The position numbers and the translations under genes are program-made. The notes under the pieces were generated by a model that worked only from the letters and a program-made list of their open reading frames with translations, had not been told where the DNA came from and made no database searches. From assembly GCF_002001125.1 (NCBI RefSeq), contig NZ_MUNV01000019.1, positions 26,890-90,889 on the forward strand: a stretch of DNA of 64,000 bases, written 5' to 3'. Position 1 is the stretch's first letter; the number at the start of each line of letters is the position of its first letter. Positions 54,199 to 63,241 of this stretch are shown here, one piece after another. Source of the DNA: Rhodanobacter sp. B04. GTDB lineage: Bacteria > Pseudomonadota > Gammaproteobacteria > Xanthomonadales > Rhodanobacteraceae.

Positions 54199-55506
54199 AT
54201 GAAGAAATTCCTGATCAACCTGAGCCTGGTTCTGCTGGTCGTCGTCGCCTTGTTCGGGTGGACGATGCTGCCCTGGTTGGGTGCGCTCGCGCTCGCGGTG
54301 ATATTCGCCGCATGGCTCGGGTTCTCCCGCAGCGGCCGCCAGACCGCCTCGATGACCGCGGTAGGGGTCAGTACGCTGAGGCAGCGCGCCGGTTCCTCGT
54401 CGGTCATCGTGATCGGCATCGCCGGTGTCGTAGCGGTGCTGGTGGCCCTGCTGGCGATGGGCGAGGGTCTGACGGCGACACTGCAAAGTGGCGGGCGCAC
54501 CGACACTGCCATCGTGCTGCGCGGTGGATCGGCTGCGGAATCGGCATCGGTGCTGGTGCACGACGACGTGCTGGCGATTGGACAGGCGCCCGGCATCGCG
54601 CGCGATGCCGGCGGCAAACCGTTGGTGTCGGCCGAACTGGTGGTAGCGGCGAGCGTCAAGCAGCAGGGTTCGGACGAAGATGCCAATGCGCAGCTGCGAG
54701 GTGTCGATGCCGAAGCGTGGGCGCTGCGACCAGGTCTGAAGATCGTCCAGGGGCGGAAGTTCACGCCCGGCCTGCGCGAGCTGGATGTGGGGCAGGGTGC
54801 GGCACGACAGTTTGCCGGCATGGCCGTGGGCGACGAGGTGAAGCTGGGCACCGAATCGTGGAAGGTGGTCGGCGTATTTGCGTCCGGCGACGCCTATGAC
54901 TCGGAGCTTTGGGCGGATCGCGAGGCCGTTGCTTCGGCGTATCGTCGCGGCAACAGCGCCGAGTCGGTGCTGGTCAAGCTGACCGGCCCTGCCGCGTTCG
55001 ACAGCTTCAATGCCGCGCTCGCCTCGGACCCGAAGCTCAAGGTGGAAGCCAGCACGACGGCTGACTACTTCGCCAAGCAGTCGGCAAGCCTGGCCAAGAC
55101 GATCCATATCGTCGGACTGACGGTAGGCATCATCATGGCGATTGGCGCGATCTTCGGCGCGCTCAACTGCATGTTCGCCGCCGTTGCATCGCGTGCGAGG
55201 GAGATCGCCACGCTGCGCGCGATCGGTTTTCGTGGAGCACCCGTGGTGGTGTCGGTCATGCTGGAGACCATGTTGCTGGCCCTGCTCGGCGGGGTGCTCG
55301 GCGCGCTGATCGTGTGGCTCGTGTTCAATGGCTACACCGCGTCCACCTTGAATGGACTGACCCAGGTCGTGTTTCGCTTCAAGGTCTCCCCGCAGTTGCT
55401 TTGGGATGGTCTGAAATGGGCACTGGCGATTGGCTTCATTGGCGGCCTGTTTCCCGCTGTGCGCGCCGCGCGGCTTCCGGTGACCACGGCGTTGCGCGAG
55501 TTATGA
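54199..55506 (+). CDS. FtsX/MacB-type ABC permease 2
   Basis: 435 residues. Two hydrophobic segments near the N terminus (about 5-45), a periplasmic domain and three C-terminal helices with ASRAREIATLRAIGFRG. Longer at the N terminus than permease 1. Two different permeases with one ATPase and one adaptor differ from classical MacAB and resemble exporters of peptides or of lipophilic compounds; the cargo is unknown. Confidence 0.9.
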   Translation: MKKFLINLSLVLLVVVALFGWTMLPWLGALALAVIFAAWLGFSRSGRQTASMTAVGVSTLRQRAGSSSVIVIGIAGVVAVLVALLAMGEGLTATLQSGGRTDTAIVLRGGSAAESASVLVHDDVLAIGQAPGIARDAGGKPLVSAELVVAASVKQQGSDEDANAQLRGVDAEAWALRPGLKIVQGRKFTPGLRELDVGQGAARQFAGMAVGDEVKLGTESWKVVGVFASGDAYDSELWADREAVASAYRRGNSAESVLVKLTGPAAFDSFNAALASDPKLKVEASTTADYFAKQSASLAKTIHIVGLTVGIIMAIGAIFGALNCMFAAVASRAREIATLRAIGFRGAPVVVSVMLETMLLALLGGVLGALIVWLVFNGYTASTLNGLTQVVFRFKVSPQLLWDGLKWALAIGFIGGLFPAVRAARLPVTTALREL

Positions 55507-55538
55507 TCGAAACGGGTTGAATTTTGCAGGAGGCAGGG

Positions 55539-56598
55539 ATGCGCCAGGGACGATGGCTGGCCGTGTTGCTGGTGTTTGCGCTGGGCGGTTGCACGAGCTT
55601 TGTGGCGCGTAAACCGGGCGGATCTGGCGCAGTTCAGGCAGTGGTTGAAGCGGGCCGATTTCCAGTTCGATGCCATGAGCACGCAGCAAGGCGTACGCAT
55701 GGCCAACTGGTACGGCCAGCCGCGCGCGTATGACTTCAGGGCCAACGTGCGGGAGCAGCGCAAGGATCATCACTACAGCCTCAATTTCGATTACAAGTTC
55801 GGTGTCGAGCTGGGCAACGCACCCGCGTTGCCTGCACGCGGCAGTGTGATCCTGCTGCATCCCTGGGGCATGGAAGGTTCGGCGCTGACGACCTGGGCGC
55901 TGCTGTTCGCCAGTGCCGGCTATACGGTGGTGATGCCCGATCTGCGCAGTCATGGCGAGTCGGCCGATGCGCCAGTGGGCTATGGCCCGCGCGAAGCGGA
56001 TGACATCGTCGACCTGGTGCGCGATCTGCGGGCGGCGAAGCGGTTGCCGGGGCCGCTGTATCTGTTCGGGGTTTCCTACGGCGGTACGGTGGCTTTGTTT
56101 GCCGCACCGAAACTGGCGGAGGTGCACGGTGTAATCGCAATCGAGCCTTACGCCAGTGCCGCGACAGTCATCCGTCGCGCACCGGCCGGCGACCTGTTCG
56201 GCCATCGCTGGCTGGCATCATGGATACGCCCGCGCGAAGTGGATCAGGCGATCCAGCGCGCGAGCCGACAGCTGGGTGTCGACCTGGCGCAGCCCGATCC
56301 GGGCGACGCGCTGGCACACACGCCGTCGTGCGCATTGATCCTGCGCGGCGCCGAGGACAACCTAATCGCGGGCGATGGCTTGAGCGAGCTGGCTCGACGC
56401 TCGCCACGCGCGAGCTATGTGGAGGTGTCGCAAGAAGGGCATTTGATTCTGCCGATGCGTACCGACCGCCTGTTGCCACCACTGCTCGACTGGATGCAGG
56501 GGGTGCCGGTGGATGCCAGCGGCAGCTGTCCCGGTTTCATGCCACTGCCTTTCGTCACGACACCAGCAGCGGATCCAATTGCTGCCCCGAAGTTGTAG
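55539..56598 (+). pseudogene. Lipoprotein alpha/beta-hydrolase with probable frameshift
   Basis: The frame starting at ATG 55539 (after GGAGG) encodes a lipoprotein signal (LAVLLVFALGGC). The hydrolase continues from about 55612 in the +1 frame: NRADLAQFRQWLKRADF onward, with the nucleophile elbow GVSYGGTVAL, an Asp in LRGAEDNL and the final His in SQEGHL. Removing one A from the AAA at 55611-55613 would fuse both parts into one protein of about 350 residues. Either a recent frameshift, a sequencing error or programmed slippage. Substrate unknown. Confidence 0.75.
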
Positions 56599-56671
56599 GA
56601 GCGCACCTGTGCGCGAATGCTCTTTGCGGCAATCAACAGCAAAGCGTTCGCGCATAGGGTGCGCTCCTACA
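56594..56671. repeat. REP-like 78-bp inverted repeat
   Basis: The outer arms TGTAGGAGCGCACC and GGTGCGCTCCTACA are perfect inverses. Inner arms GTGCGCGAA and TTCGCGCAT, then CTCTTTG and CAAAGCG, continue the stem imperfectly. It sits between the convergent hydrolase and transporter genes. Such GTAGGAGCG palindromes are scattered in Rhodanobacteraceae and Xanthomonadaceae genomes. Confidence 0.7.
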
Positions 56672-56679
56672 CAGAATGT

Positions 56680-58092
56680 CTACGGCATTACCGGCGGCAC
56701 ATAAGTGAGCGTCAAGCCAAGCAGCCACAGCAGGCCCAGCACCAGCGGCACGTGTACCACCAGTTGCATGAAGGTGTAGCCGACGACGTCGCGCGCCTTC
56801 AGACCCAGCACGCCGAGCAGCGGCAGCATCCAGAACGGGTTGATCAGGTTCGGCAGCGCCTCGGCGGCGTTGTACACCTGCACCGCCCAGCCCAGATGGA
56901 CGTGCAGGTCGTTCGCCGCCTGCATCACGTAGGGCGCCTCGACCAGCCACTTGCCGCCGCCGGACGGCACGAAAAAGCCGAGCACGGCGGAGTAGGCGCC
57001 CATTACCGCAGGGAAACTCTCGGTGCCTGCAATGTGCACGAACAGGTTCGACAGCCGGTGCGCCAGCGTCGCGCCGCCGAAGCCCGGCGTCTGCGTGAGC
57101 AGTGCGGCGATGCCGCCGTACAGCGGAAACTGGATCAACACCCCGGAGGTGCTGGGCACGGCGCGGCTCACCGCATTGAGGAAGCTGCGCGGCCGCCAAT
57201 GCAGCAGCAGGCCGAGGGTGAGGAACAGGAAGTTGTAGGTATTCAAATTGGCGATCGCGCTGATCGCCGGCTTGCTGGCGAATTCGTGACCGAGCCAACC
57301 CAGGCCGAGCAGGCCGATCGCCAGCGACAGCAGCGGGCTGTATTCCAGCCACTCGCCGGGACGCGTGCGTGGCGGCAGCGCCGGCGTCGCGGTTTCGCCG
57401 ACGTCGAAATCCTGTGCGGTGCGTGCGTTCGCCTCCGACGGTGCGGTGGTCCAGCAGATCAGCAGCGAGGCCACGATCAGCACGCCGGTCAGCACGAACG
57501 ACTGCCACAGGAAGATCGTCTCGCTGAAGGGCAGCACGCCGGTGATCGCCAGCAGGCCCGGCGGCATGCTGGCCGGATTCGCCTGCAACTGCGCCGCCGA
57601 TGACGACAGTCCCATCGCCCAGATCGCGCCGAGCCCGAGGTAGGCCGCCGCGCCCGCCGCGCGGTAATCCATGCGCAGGTCGGTGCGCCGCGCCAGCGCA
57701 CGCACCAGCAGGCCGCCGAACACCAGCGAGAAACCCCAGCTCAACAGCGAGGCCAGCATGCTGACCAGCGCCACGTAGACGATCGCCCCGCGTCCCGTGC
57801 GCGGTGCGCGGGCCAGCACGTCGATGAAGCGTGCCACGATCGGTGCGGTGGCCAGCACGTAGCCGCCGATCACCACGAACGCCATCTGCATGGTGAACGG
57901 GATCAGGCTCCAGAAGCCGTCGCCGAAAGCGCTCACGGCTGCCGTGGGCGTGGCGCCGAAGCCGAGGGCCGCCAGCGCCACCACGACCACGCCGAGTGCC
58001 GCGAATACCCATGCGTCAGGGAACCAGCGCTCCGCCCAGGCTGCGCTGCGCAAGGCCATGCGGGCCATCAATCCGTCTTGTTTCGCGCTCAT
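56680..58092 (-). CDS. atoE: AtoE-family short-chain fatty acid transporter
   Basis: 470 residues. ATG 58092 has GGAGG six bases upstream; the longer open frame overlaps the regulator gene. About ten or eleven membrane segments and family motifs such as SLIPFTMQMAFVVIGGYVLA and FFVPSGGGKWLVEAP are visible. It imports short-chain fatty acids such as acetoacetate or butyrate. Last gene of a minus-strand block after the RegB/RegA-type pair. Confidence 0.92.
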   Translation of the reverse strand: MSAKQDGLMARMALRSAAWAERWFPDAWVFAALGVVVVALAALGFGATPTAAVSAFGDGFWSLIPFTMQMAFVVIGGYVLATAPIVARFIDVLARAPRTGRGAIVYVALVSMLASLLSWGFSLVFGGLLVRALARRTDLRMDYRAAGAAAYLGLGAIWAMGLSSSAAQLQANPASMPPGLLAITGVLPFSETIFLWQSFVLTGVLIVASLLICWTTAPSEANARTAQDFDVGETATPALPPRTRPGEWLEYSPLLSLAIGLLGLGWLGHEFASKPAISAIANLNTYNFLFLTLGLLLHWRPRSFLNAVSRAVPSTSGVLIQFPLYGGIAALLTQTPGFGGATLAHRLSNLFVHIAGTESFPAVMGAYSAVLGFFVPSGGGKWLVEAPYVMQAANDLHVHLGWAVQVYNAAEALPNLINPFWMLPLLGVLGLKARDVVGYTFMQLVVHVPLVLGLLWLLGLTLTYVPPVMP

Positions 58093-58189
58093 GGGGTCCT
58101 CCGCAGGTGCCGCCGGCATGGTCACGCGCCGGCCATCGCGCAGGCAAGCCGACGATGGTCGAAGGCGTCGGCGCCGCAGCCTGCCCTGG

Positions 58190-58774
58190 TTACTCGCGCT
58201 CGGGCCGCTCGCGTACCGGGTGCTTGCCGAGCTTGCGCTGCAGGGTACGGCGGTGCATGCCAAGCCGGCGTGCGGTTTCGGAGATGTTGCCGTCGCATTC
58301 GGTGAGTACGCGCTGGATGTGCTCCCACTCCAGCCGGCGCAGCGCCAGCGGCGCTTCGGGAGTATCGGGCAGCTCGTGTTCGTCGATGTCGGTGCTGTCG
58401 CCATCGAGCAGCGCACGTACTACCGCGTCGGCATCGACCGGCTTGGCCAGGTAGTCATGCGCGCCGCGCTTGATCGCTTCCACGGCGGTGGCGATCGAGG
58501 CATACCCGGTCAGCAACAACACCCTCAGGTCAGGCACCAGTGCGTGCAGTTCGGGAATCAGGCGCAGGCCGTTTTCCTCGCCCAGTTTGAGATCGAGTAC
58601 GCAATAGCGTGGATGCTGTCGGCGAGTCAGCGCACGTGCTTCGTCGAAACTGGTTGCCGTGATCACCTCGAAACCGCGCGAGCTGAGTGCGCGTGCCAGC
58701 ACGCGCACGAACGTGGCGTCGTCGTCGACCAGTAGCAGCGGGCGCGCCATGGTGGCTTGGGGCAACTCGGACAT
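58190..58774 (-). CDS. regA: RegA/ActR-type response regulator
   Basis: 194 residues. Receiver domain (LLVDDDATF, phospho-Asp in CVLDLKLGEENG, Lys in AKPVDAD) followed by a Fis-type HTH (WEHIQRVL, ISETARRLGMHRRTLQRKL). This is the compact RegA/PrrA/ActR architecture, controlling redox-responsive genes. ATG 58774 has AGGAACC upstream. 79 bp separate it from the sensor gene. Confidence 0.93.
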   Translation of the reverse strand: MSELPQATMARPLLLVDDDATFVRVLARALSSRGFEVITATSFDEARALTRRQHPRYCVLDLKLGEENGLRLIPELHALVPDLRVLLLTGYASIATAVEAIKRGAHDYLAKPVDADAVVRALLDGDSTDIDEHELPDTPEAPLALRRLEWEHIQRVLTECDGNISETARRLGMHRRTLQRKLGKHPVRERPERE

Positions 58775-58853
58775 TGCAGTGGTTCCTCAAAGTAGAACAG
58801 TGTGCATTCTTGCCGGATGCGGCAACGCATGCACGCGCGGCGTCGCGGTGCAT

Positions 58854-60143
58854 TCAAGGTTCCGCGATGACGGCCAGCGGCAGGCGCAGGCACACCTTGG
58901 CGCCTTGGTCGGTATTGCCCGCGGTCAGCTCGCCGTTCAGGCGTTCCGCGGTGGCCTCGGCCAGGGCCAGGCCAAGTCCAAGCCCGGTCTGCTTTTGCGA
59001 GTATCCGAGCAGGGCGGCATCGGCGGCGTCGTCAAAGCCGGGGCCGCGGTCGCTCACGCACAGCTGCAGCCATCCGGCCTCGCGGGTGACCTGCAGCATC
59101 ACCGCGTTGGAATCGCAGCTGGCCGAGGCGTCGGCAGCGTTGTTGAGCAGGTTGAGCAGGGCGTGGCGCAGGCCGGGTGGCGTGCGCAACACAGTCAGTG
59201 CGGTGGGCTGGTCCAGCTCAAGGCCCAGCTCCGCTTCCGGCCGCAGCAGCTGGAAGCGCTCCAGGCAGCCATGGATGAACTGGTCCACGCTGAGCCGCTC
59301 CGGCTCCTGTGACAGCTGCGCTTTCCCGAACGCGACCATCTCGCGCAGGATCGTGCGGCAGCGATCGACCTGGCCCTCCAGCAGCGCCAGGTCCTCGGCC
59401 AGCGTGACATCGCCGGCATGTTCGCGGCGCAGTTCGGGCAGCAGGGTGCGCATCGTCGACAGCGGCGTGTTGAGCTCGTGCGCGGCACCGGCAGCCTGGG
59501 TGGCGATCGCAAGGATGCCTTCGTCGCGCAGCGCACGTTCGCGTACCCGTTGCACTTCCAGCTGTTGTACGCGCAATGCATGCGCCAGCCGGTTGATGAA
59601 GAACCCCAGCAACAGCGCGCTGATCACGAAGTTCACGCCCATGCCGACCACGTGCAGCGAAAAGCCGCCGTGTGCGCCGTCCTCGCCATGCATCGGCATG
59701 GGCAGCGGCACGTGCCATGCCAGCAGGATCAGGTAGGCGACGCCGGCCAGGGCGGCCACGGCCAGGATCGCGCGTACCGACAGCGCCGCCGCACTCAGTG
59801 CGATCGGCACCAGCAGCAGGGTGATGAACGGATTGCTGGCGCCACCGGTGAAGTACAGCAGGTAGCCGAGCACCAGCGTGTCGGCGGCAATATGGCCGAT
59901 GGTTTCCCATTCGCTCATCGGCCATGGCAGGCGCAGCCGCCAGGCAGCGAAAACAGAAAATACCGCCAGCAGGCCGATACCGAGCAACAGCGGCAGCAGC
60001 GGAATGTCGAGCTGCATCCACCAGGCGCAGACCAGTACGGCCACGCTTTGCCCGGCGATGGCACAGAGCCTGAGCCAGGCCAGCGTGCGGGTCAGCGCGA
60101 ACGGGCCGATGCGTTGGGCGGGACGATGCGGCATGGCGATCAT
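58854..60143 (-). CDS. regB: RegB/PrrB-type redox sensor kinase
   Basis: 429 residues from ATG 60143 (ATG 60134 also possible). Six membrane segments, including TGGASNPFITLL, which contains the GGxxNPF quinone-sensing motif of RegB. The H-box is AAHELNTPLSTM, a Cys follows in VDRCRTILREM where RegB has its redox Cys, and N and G boxes are complete (NLLNNAADAS, GLGLGLALA). It should phosphorylate the adjacent regulator according to the redox state of the quinone pool. Confidence 0.92.
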   Translation of the reverse strand: MIAMPHRPAQRIGPFALTRTLAWLRLCAIAGQSVAVLVCAWWMQLDIPLLPLLLGIGLLAVFSVFAAWRLRLPWPMSEWETIGHIAADTLVLGYLLYFTGGASNPFITLLLVPIALSAAALSVRAILAVAALAGVAYLILLAWHVPLPMPMHGEDGAHGGFSLHVVGMGVNFVISALLLGFFINRLAHALRVQQLEVQRVRERALRDEGILAIATQAAGAAHELNTPLSTMRTLLPELRREHAGDVTLAEDLALLEGQVDRCRTILREMVAFGKAQLSQEPERLSVDQFIHGCLERFQLLRPEAELGLELDQPTALTVLRTPPGLRHALLNLLNNAADASASCDSNAVMLQVTREAGWLQLCVSDRGPGFDDAADAALLGYSQKQTGLGLGLALAEATAERLNGELTAGNTDQGAKVCLRLPLAVIAEP

Positions 60144-60204
60144 CCGTGCTTGCCGATGATCCGGGCGGCCCGTCGTGCGTGGCACGACGGGCCGGGCTGG
60201 CGGG

Positions 60205-61803
60205 TCAGGGCGTGTTGAATTCCTCGCTGCGAACGGCGGGCAGCGGCGTGTGGTTGTTCGCCGGATCGGAATGGCTGGCCGACAGCCTGTTCATCAGCGG
60301 CAGCATGACCAGCGCGATCACCACGCAGGCGATGCCGACGAAACCGAGCTTGTTGAACAGGCTCACGTAGATCGTCAGCGACTGCACCGGATCGGTGATG
60401 TTGTCGGGGATGTGCGCATAGTTGGCCACGATGCTGCCGAGGTACTGCGACAGGCCCACGGCCACGTAGTACGCGCCCATCATGAAGCCGCCCATGCGCG
60501 AGGGCACATAGCGCGCGATCATCGCCAGGCCGAGGCCGCTGACCAGCAGTTCGCCCAGCGAATACCAGCCATAGCCCCAGACCATCGTCCACGACGACAC
60601 CTGGCCGGCCACCGCGGCGCCTGCACCCACGCCATACATGAAGAAACCGACGGCCACGGCGGCAAAGCCCAGCGCGAACTTGAGTGCGATCGAGGGATCC
60701 TTGCCGACCCGGCCAAGCGCGTTGTAGGCGAACACCAGCACCGGGCTCAGGACGACGATCCAGATCGCGTTTAGATTCTGGTACTGCTCGGGGATCCAGT
60801 TGAACAGGTGCACCCCGAATACGTTGAACGACAGGTCCACGTTGTGCTGCGCGAACAGGTTCAGCGACGTCGCCATCTGCGAGTAGAAGATGAAGAAAAA
60901 GATCGTCTGCACGGTCAGCACCAGCGCGGCGATCAGGCCGGCACGCTCGCTCGGCTTGCTGCTGCGGATCAGGTGCGCGAAAACGCCCAGGATCACCACG
61001 CCGGCGGCGTAGACGCAGACCTTCGCCACCGCCTCGCTCTGCAGAATGAACGCGACCACGAAAATCATCAGGAAGGCCGCCCCGAACACCGGCAACGCGC
61101 GACGCATGTTCATCGGCAAGTCGTCCGCAGGCGAACCGATATGCACGAGCGCGCGGCGCATGAACAAGTAATTGAACATGCCCAGGATCAGGCCGATCGC
61201 ACAGACGCCAAACGCGGTGTGCCAGCCCATCGAGTCGCCGTAGTGTTTGGCGACGACATCGCGAATCAAGGGCGTGGCCGTCATCGAGATCATCGAACCG
61301 ATGTTCACCGCCATGTAGTAGATGGTGAAGGCGCTGTCGATCTTGGTGTCGTCGCCCTCGTAGATCTTGCGCACCAGGTTGCCCGCATTGGGTTTGAAGA
61401 AGCCATTGCCGACCACGATCACGCCGAGCGCGAAATAGGTGAGGTTGGCTGGGGTCAGCAAGGCCATCAGGCCGCTGCCGCCATCGGTCAGGCCCAGCGT
61501 CTCCGGCGGGATCCACAGGATGCCGTAGCCGATCGCCAGCACCGTCGCGCCGATCAGCATGGTGCGCCGCGTGCCCAGCAGCTTGTCGCCGACCCACCCG
61601 CCGATCGCCGGCGTGGCGTAGATCAGCGCCGCCGCCGCACCCCAGACCAGGTTGGCCTTGGTATCGACGAAGCCAAGCTTCTTCATCAGGAACGTGACCA
61701 TCAATACCTGCATGCCGTAGAAGCCGAAGCGCTCCCACATCTCGATCATGAAGACGGTAGTGAAGGAGCGCGTCTGCGAGACGGGCGGGTTCTGGATTGC
61801 CAT
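60205..61803 (-). CDS. POT-family proton-dependent oligopeptide transporter
   Basis: 532 residues, about 12-14 membrane helices. The family signatures are visible: EMWERFGFYGMQVLM (the ExxER proton-coupling motif) and FFKPNAGNLVRKIYEGDD. It imports di- and tripeptides with protons. Start ATG 61803. First gene of the minus-strand block leading to the RegB/RegA genes; a 61-bp gap separates it from the sensor gene. Confidence 0.93.
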   Translation of the reverse strand: MAIQNPPVSQTRSFTTVFMIEMWERFGFYGMQVLMVTFLMKKLGFVDTKANLVWGAAAALIYATPAIGGWVGDKLLGTRRTMLIGATVLAIGYGILWIPPETLGLTDGGSGLMALLTPANLTYFALGVIVVGNGFFKPNAGNLVRKIYEGDDTKIDSAFTIYYMAVNIGSMISMTATPLIRDVVAKHYGDSMGWHTAFGVCAIGLILGMFNYLFMRRALVHIGSPADDLPMNMRRALPVFGAAFLMIFVVAFILQSEAVAKVCVYAAGVVILGVFAHLIRSSKPSERAGLIAALVLTVQTIFFFIFYSQMATSLNLFAQHNVDLSFNVFGVHLFNWIPEQYQNLNAIWIVVLSPVLVFAYNALGRVGKDPSIALKFALGFAAVAVGFFMYGVGAGAAVAGQVSSWTMVWGYGWYSLGELLVSGLGLAMIARYVPSRMGGFMMGAYYVAVGLSQYLGSIVANYAHIPDNITDPVQSLTIYVSLFNKLGFVGIACVVIALVMLPLMNRLSASHSDPANNHTPLPAVRSEEFNTP

Positions 61804-62150
61804 ATCTTTTCCGTACGTGATTCAAACCATGGCGACGCCGGGGCAACGCCGGTGACATGCGACCCTGAACGGATCACAACCGCCGAAGCGTAACCTATTC
61901 GCCATCCGGGTGTAGCTGCACTGCGACATGGTGGAATCTTGCGACCGGCGCCGGCTTGTGCCGGCTCCGCCGTGGCAACTCCTGCGGCAAGGCCGCTTGT
62001 GGCATCATTAATGGCTTGTGCGCCCTACGGAGAGCCCCGCCCGCCATGCCGATCTTCGAGCTTTCATTGCGTGGCAGACCGCTTGCTGCGGCCATTCCCG
62101 CTTATCCCGGCCGGCGCTTGCCGGCGTTTGCCTGAGCCGGTCGCCTCGAG
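61804..62150. other. Divergent intergenic region, transporter / dgkA
   Basis: About 350 bp with no supported gene. A 29-codon frame at 62046 is open on the plus strand without a ribosome-binding site. GC-rich inverted words (GCCGGC) occur, but no clear promoter or RNA was recognised. Confidence 0.4.
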
Positions 62151-62522
62151 ATGGCAGCCGAAGGTTTTCGCGGTCCGAAACAGCTCTGGCAGGCGTTCCA
62201 GTGGTCGATGAAAGGCCTGCGGGCCGGCTGGCGCCATGAGGCATCGTTCCGCCTCGAGGCTTGTCTGGCCATCGTGCTGGTGCCGCTCGGCCTGTGGCTG
62301 GGCAACGGCGGGCTGGAGAAATTCGCGCTGATCCTGGCGCCGCTGCTGGTGCTGTCGGCCGAACTGCTCAACTCGGCGATCGAGGCGGTGGTCGACAAGG
62401 TCAGCCCGGAGTTCCACGAACTGGCCGGCCGCGCCAAGGACATGGGCTCGGCGGCGGTGTTCCTGCTGCTGGTGCTGGTGTTGCTGAGCTGGGGACTGAT
62501 CCTGTTGCCACGCTGGCTTTGA
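62151..62522 (+). CDS. dgkA: Diacylglycerol kinase
   Basis: 123 residues, three transmembrane helices and the catalytic ELLNSAIEAVVDKVSPEFHELAGRAKD segment (broken in writing; Glu, Asn and Asp residues all present). It recycles diacylglycerol from membrane-derived oligosaccharide and LPS modification to phosphatidic acid at the inner membrane. Confidence 0.95.
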   Translation: MAAEGFRGPKQLWQAFQWSMKGLRAGWRHEASFRLEACLAIVLVPLGLWLGNGGLEKFALILAPLLVLSAELLNSAIEAVVDKVSPEFHELAGRAKDMGSAAVFLLLVLVLLSWGLILLPRWL

Positions 62523-62620
62523 GCTGGCACCGATGCAGATTTTACGTGATGGCGCCGGAACGATTGCGCTGCGCCGGCATGGATGCTGCAATGGCCGAAC
62601 CAACGGGCTGGAGCGATGCC

Positions 62621-63241
62621 ATGAATACCTTGCGTCTGTGCGTGTTGTTGCTGATGGCCGTCATGCTCTCGGGCTGTGGATACAACGCCATGCAGCGACA
62701 GGACGAGGCGGTCAAGGCGGCCTGGTCGGAAGTGCTCAACCAGTACCAGCGGCGTGCCGACCTGGTGCCGAACCTGGTCAACACGGTCAAGGGTTACGCC
62801 CAGCACGAGGAAAAAGTGTTCACCGAGGTCACCGAGGCCCGTGCCAAGGTCGGCAGCATCCAGGTGACGCCGGAGCTGGCCAACGATCCGCAGGCACTGG
62901 CGAAGTTCCAGGCCGCGCAAGGTGAGCTGGGCAATGCGCTGTCGCGGTTGATGGTGGTCAGCGAGAATTATCCGCAATTGAAAGCCGATGGCCTGTTCCA
63001 GAATCTGCAGGCGCAACTGGAAGGCACCGAGAACCGCGTCACCGTGGCGCGCAATCGTTACGTGCAGGCGGTGCAGGATTACAACTCGATGATCCGCACT
63101 TTTCCGAACAACCTCACCGCAAAGATGTTCGGTTATGCGGTGAAGCCGAACTTCAGCGTGGATAACGAGAAGGCGATCTCCACCGCACCGACGGTGGACT
63201 TCGGCAACAGCACGCCGGCACCCGCTGCCTCGGCGCACTGA
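62621..63241 (+). CDS. lemA: LemA-family lipoprotein-like protein
   Basis: 206 residues from ATG 62621 with GGAG upstream. N-terminal signal with a lipobox (MLSGC), then the LemA helical domain: YNAMQRQDEAVKAAWSEVLN, QYQRRADLVPNLVNTVKG, and YNSMIRTFPNN near the end. The function is unsettled. It overlaps a TPM-domain gene by one base, the common lemA-ygcG pairing. Confidence 0.94.
   Translation: MNTLRLCVLLLMAVMLSGCGYNAMQRQDEAVKAAWSEVLNQYQRRADLVPNLVNTVKGYAQHEEKVFTEVTEARAKVGSIQVTPELANDPQALAKFQAAQGELGNALSRLMVVSENYPQLKADGLFQNLQAQLEGTENRVTVARNRYVQAVQDYNSMIRTFPNNLTAKMFGYAVKPNFSVDNEKAISTAPTVDFGNSTPAPAASAH

Noticed and set aside
62046..62135. A 29-codon frame upstream of dgkA considered as a leader peptide
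   Set aside because: No ribosome-binding site and no attenuator-like structure or codon bias.
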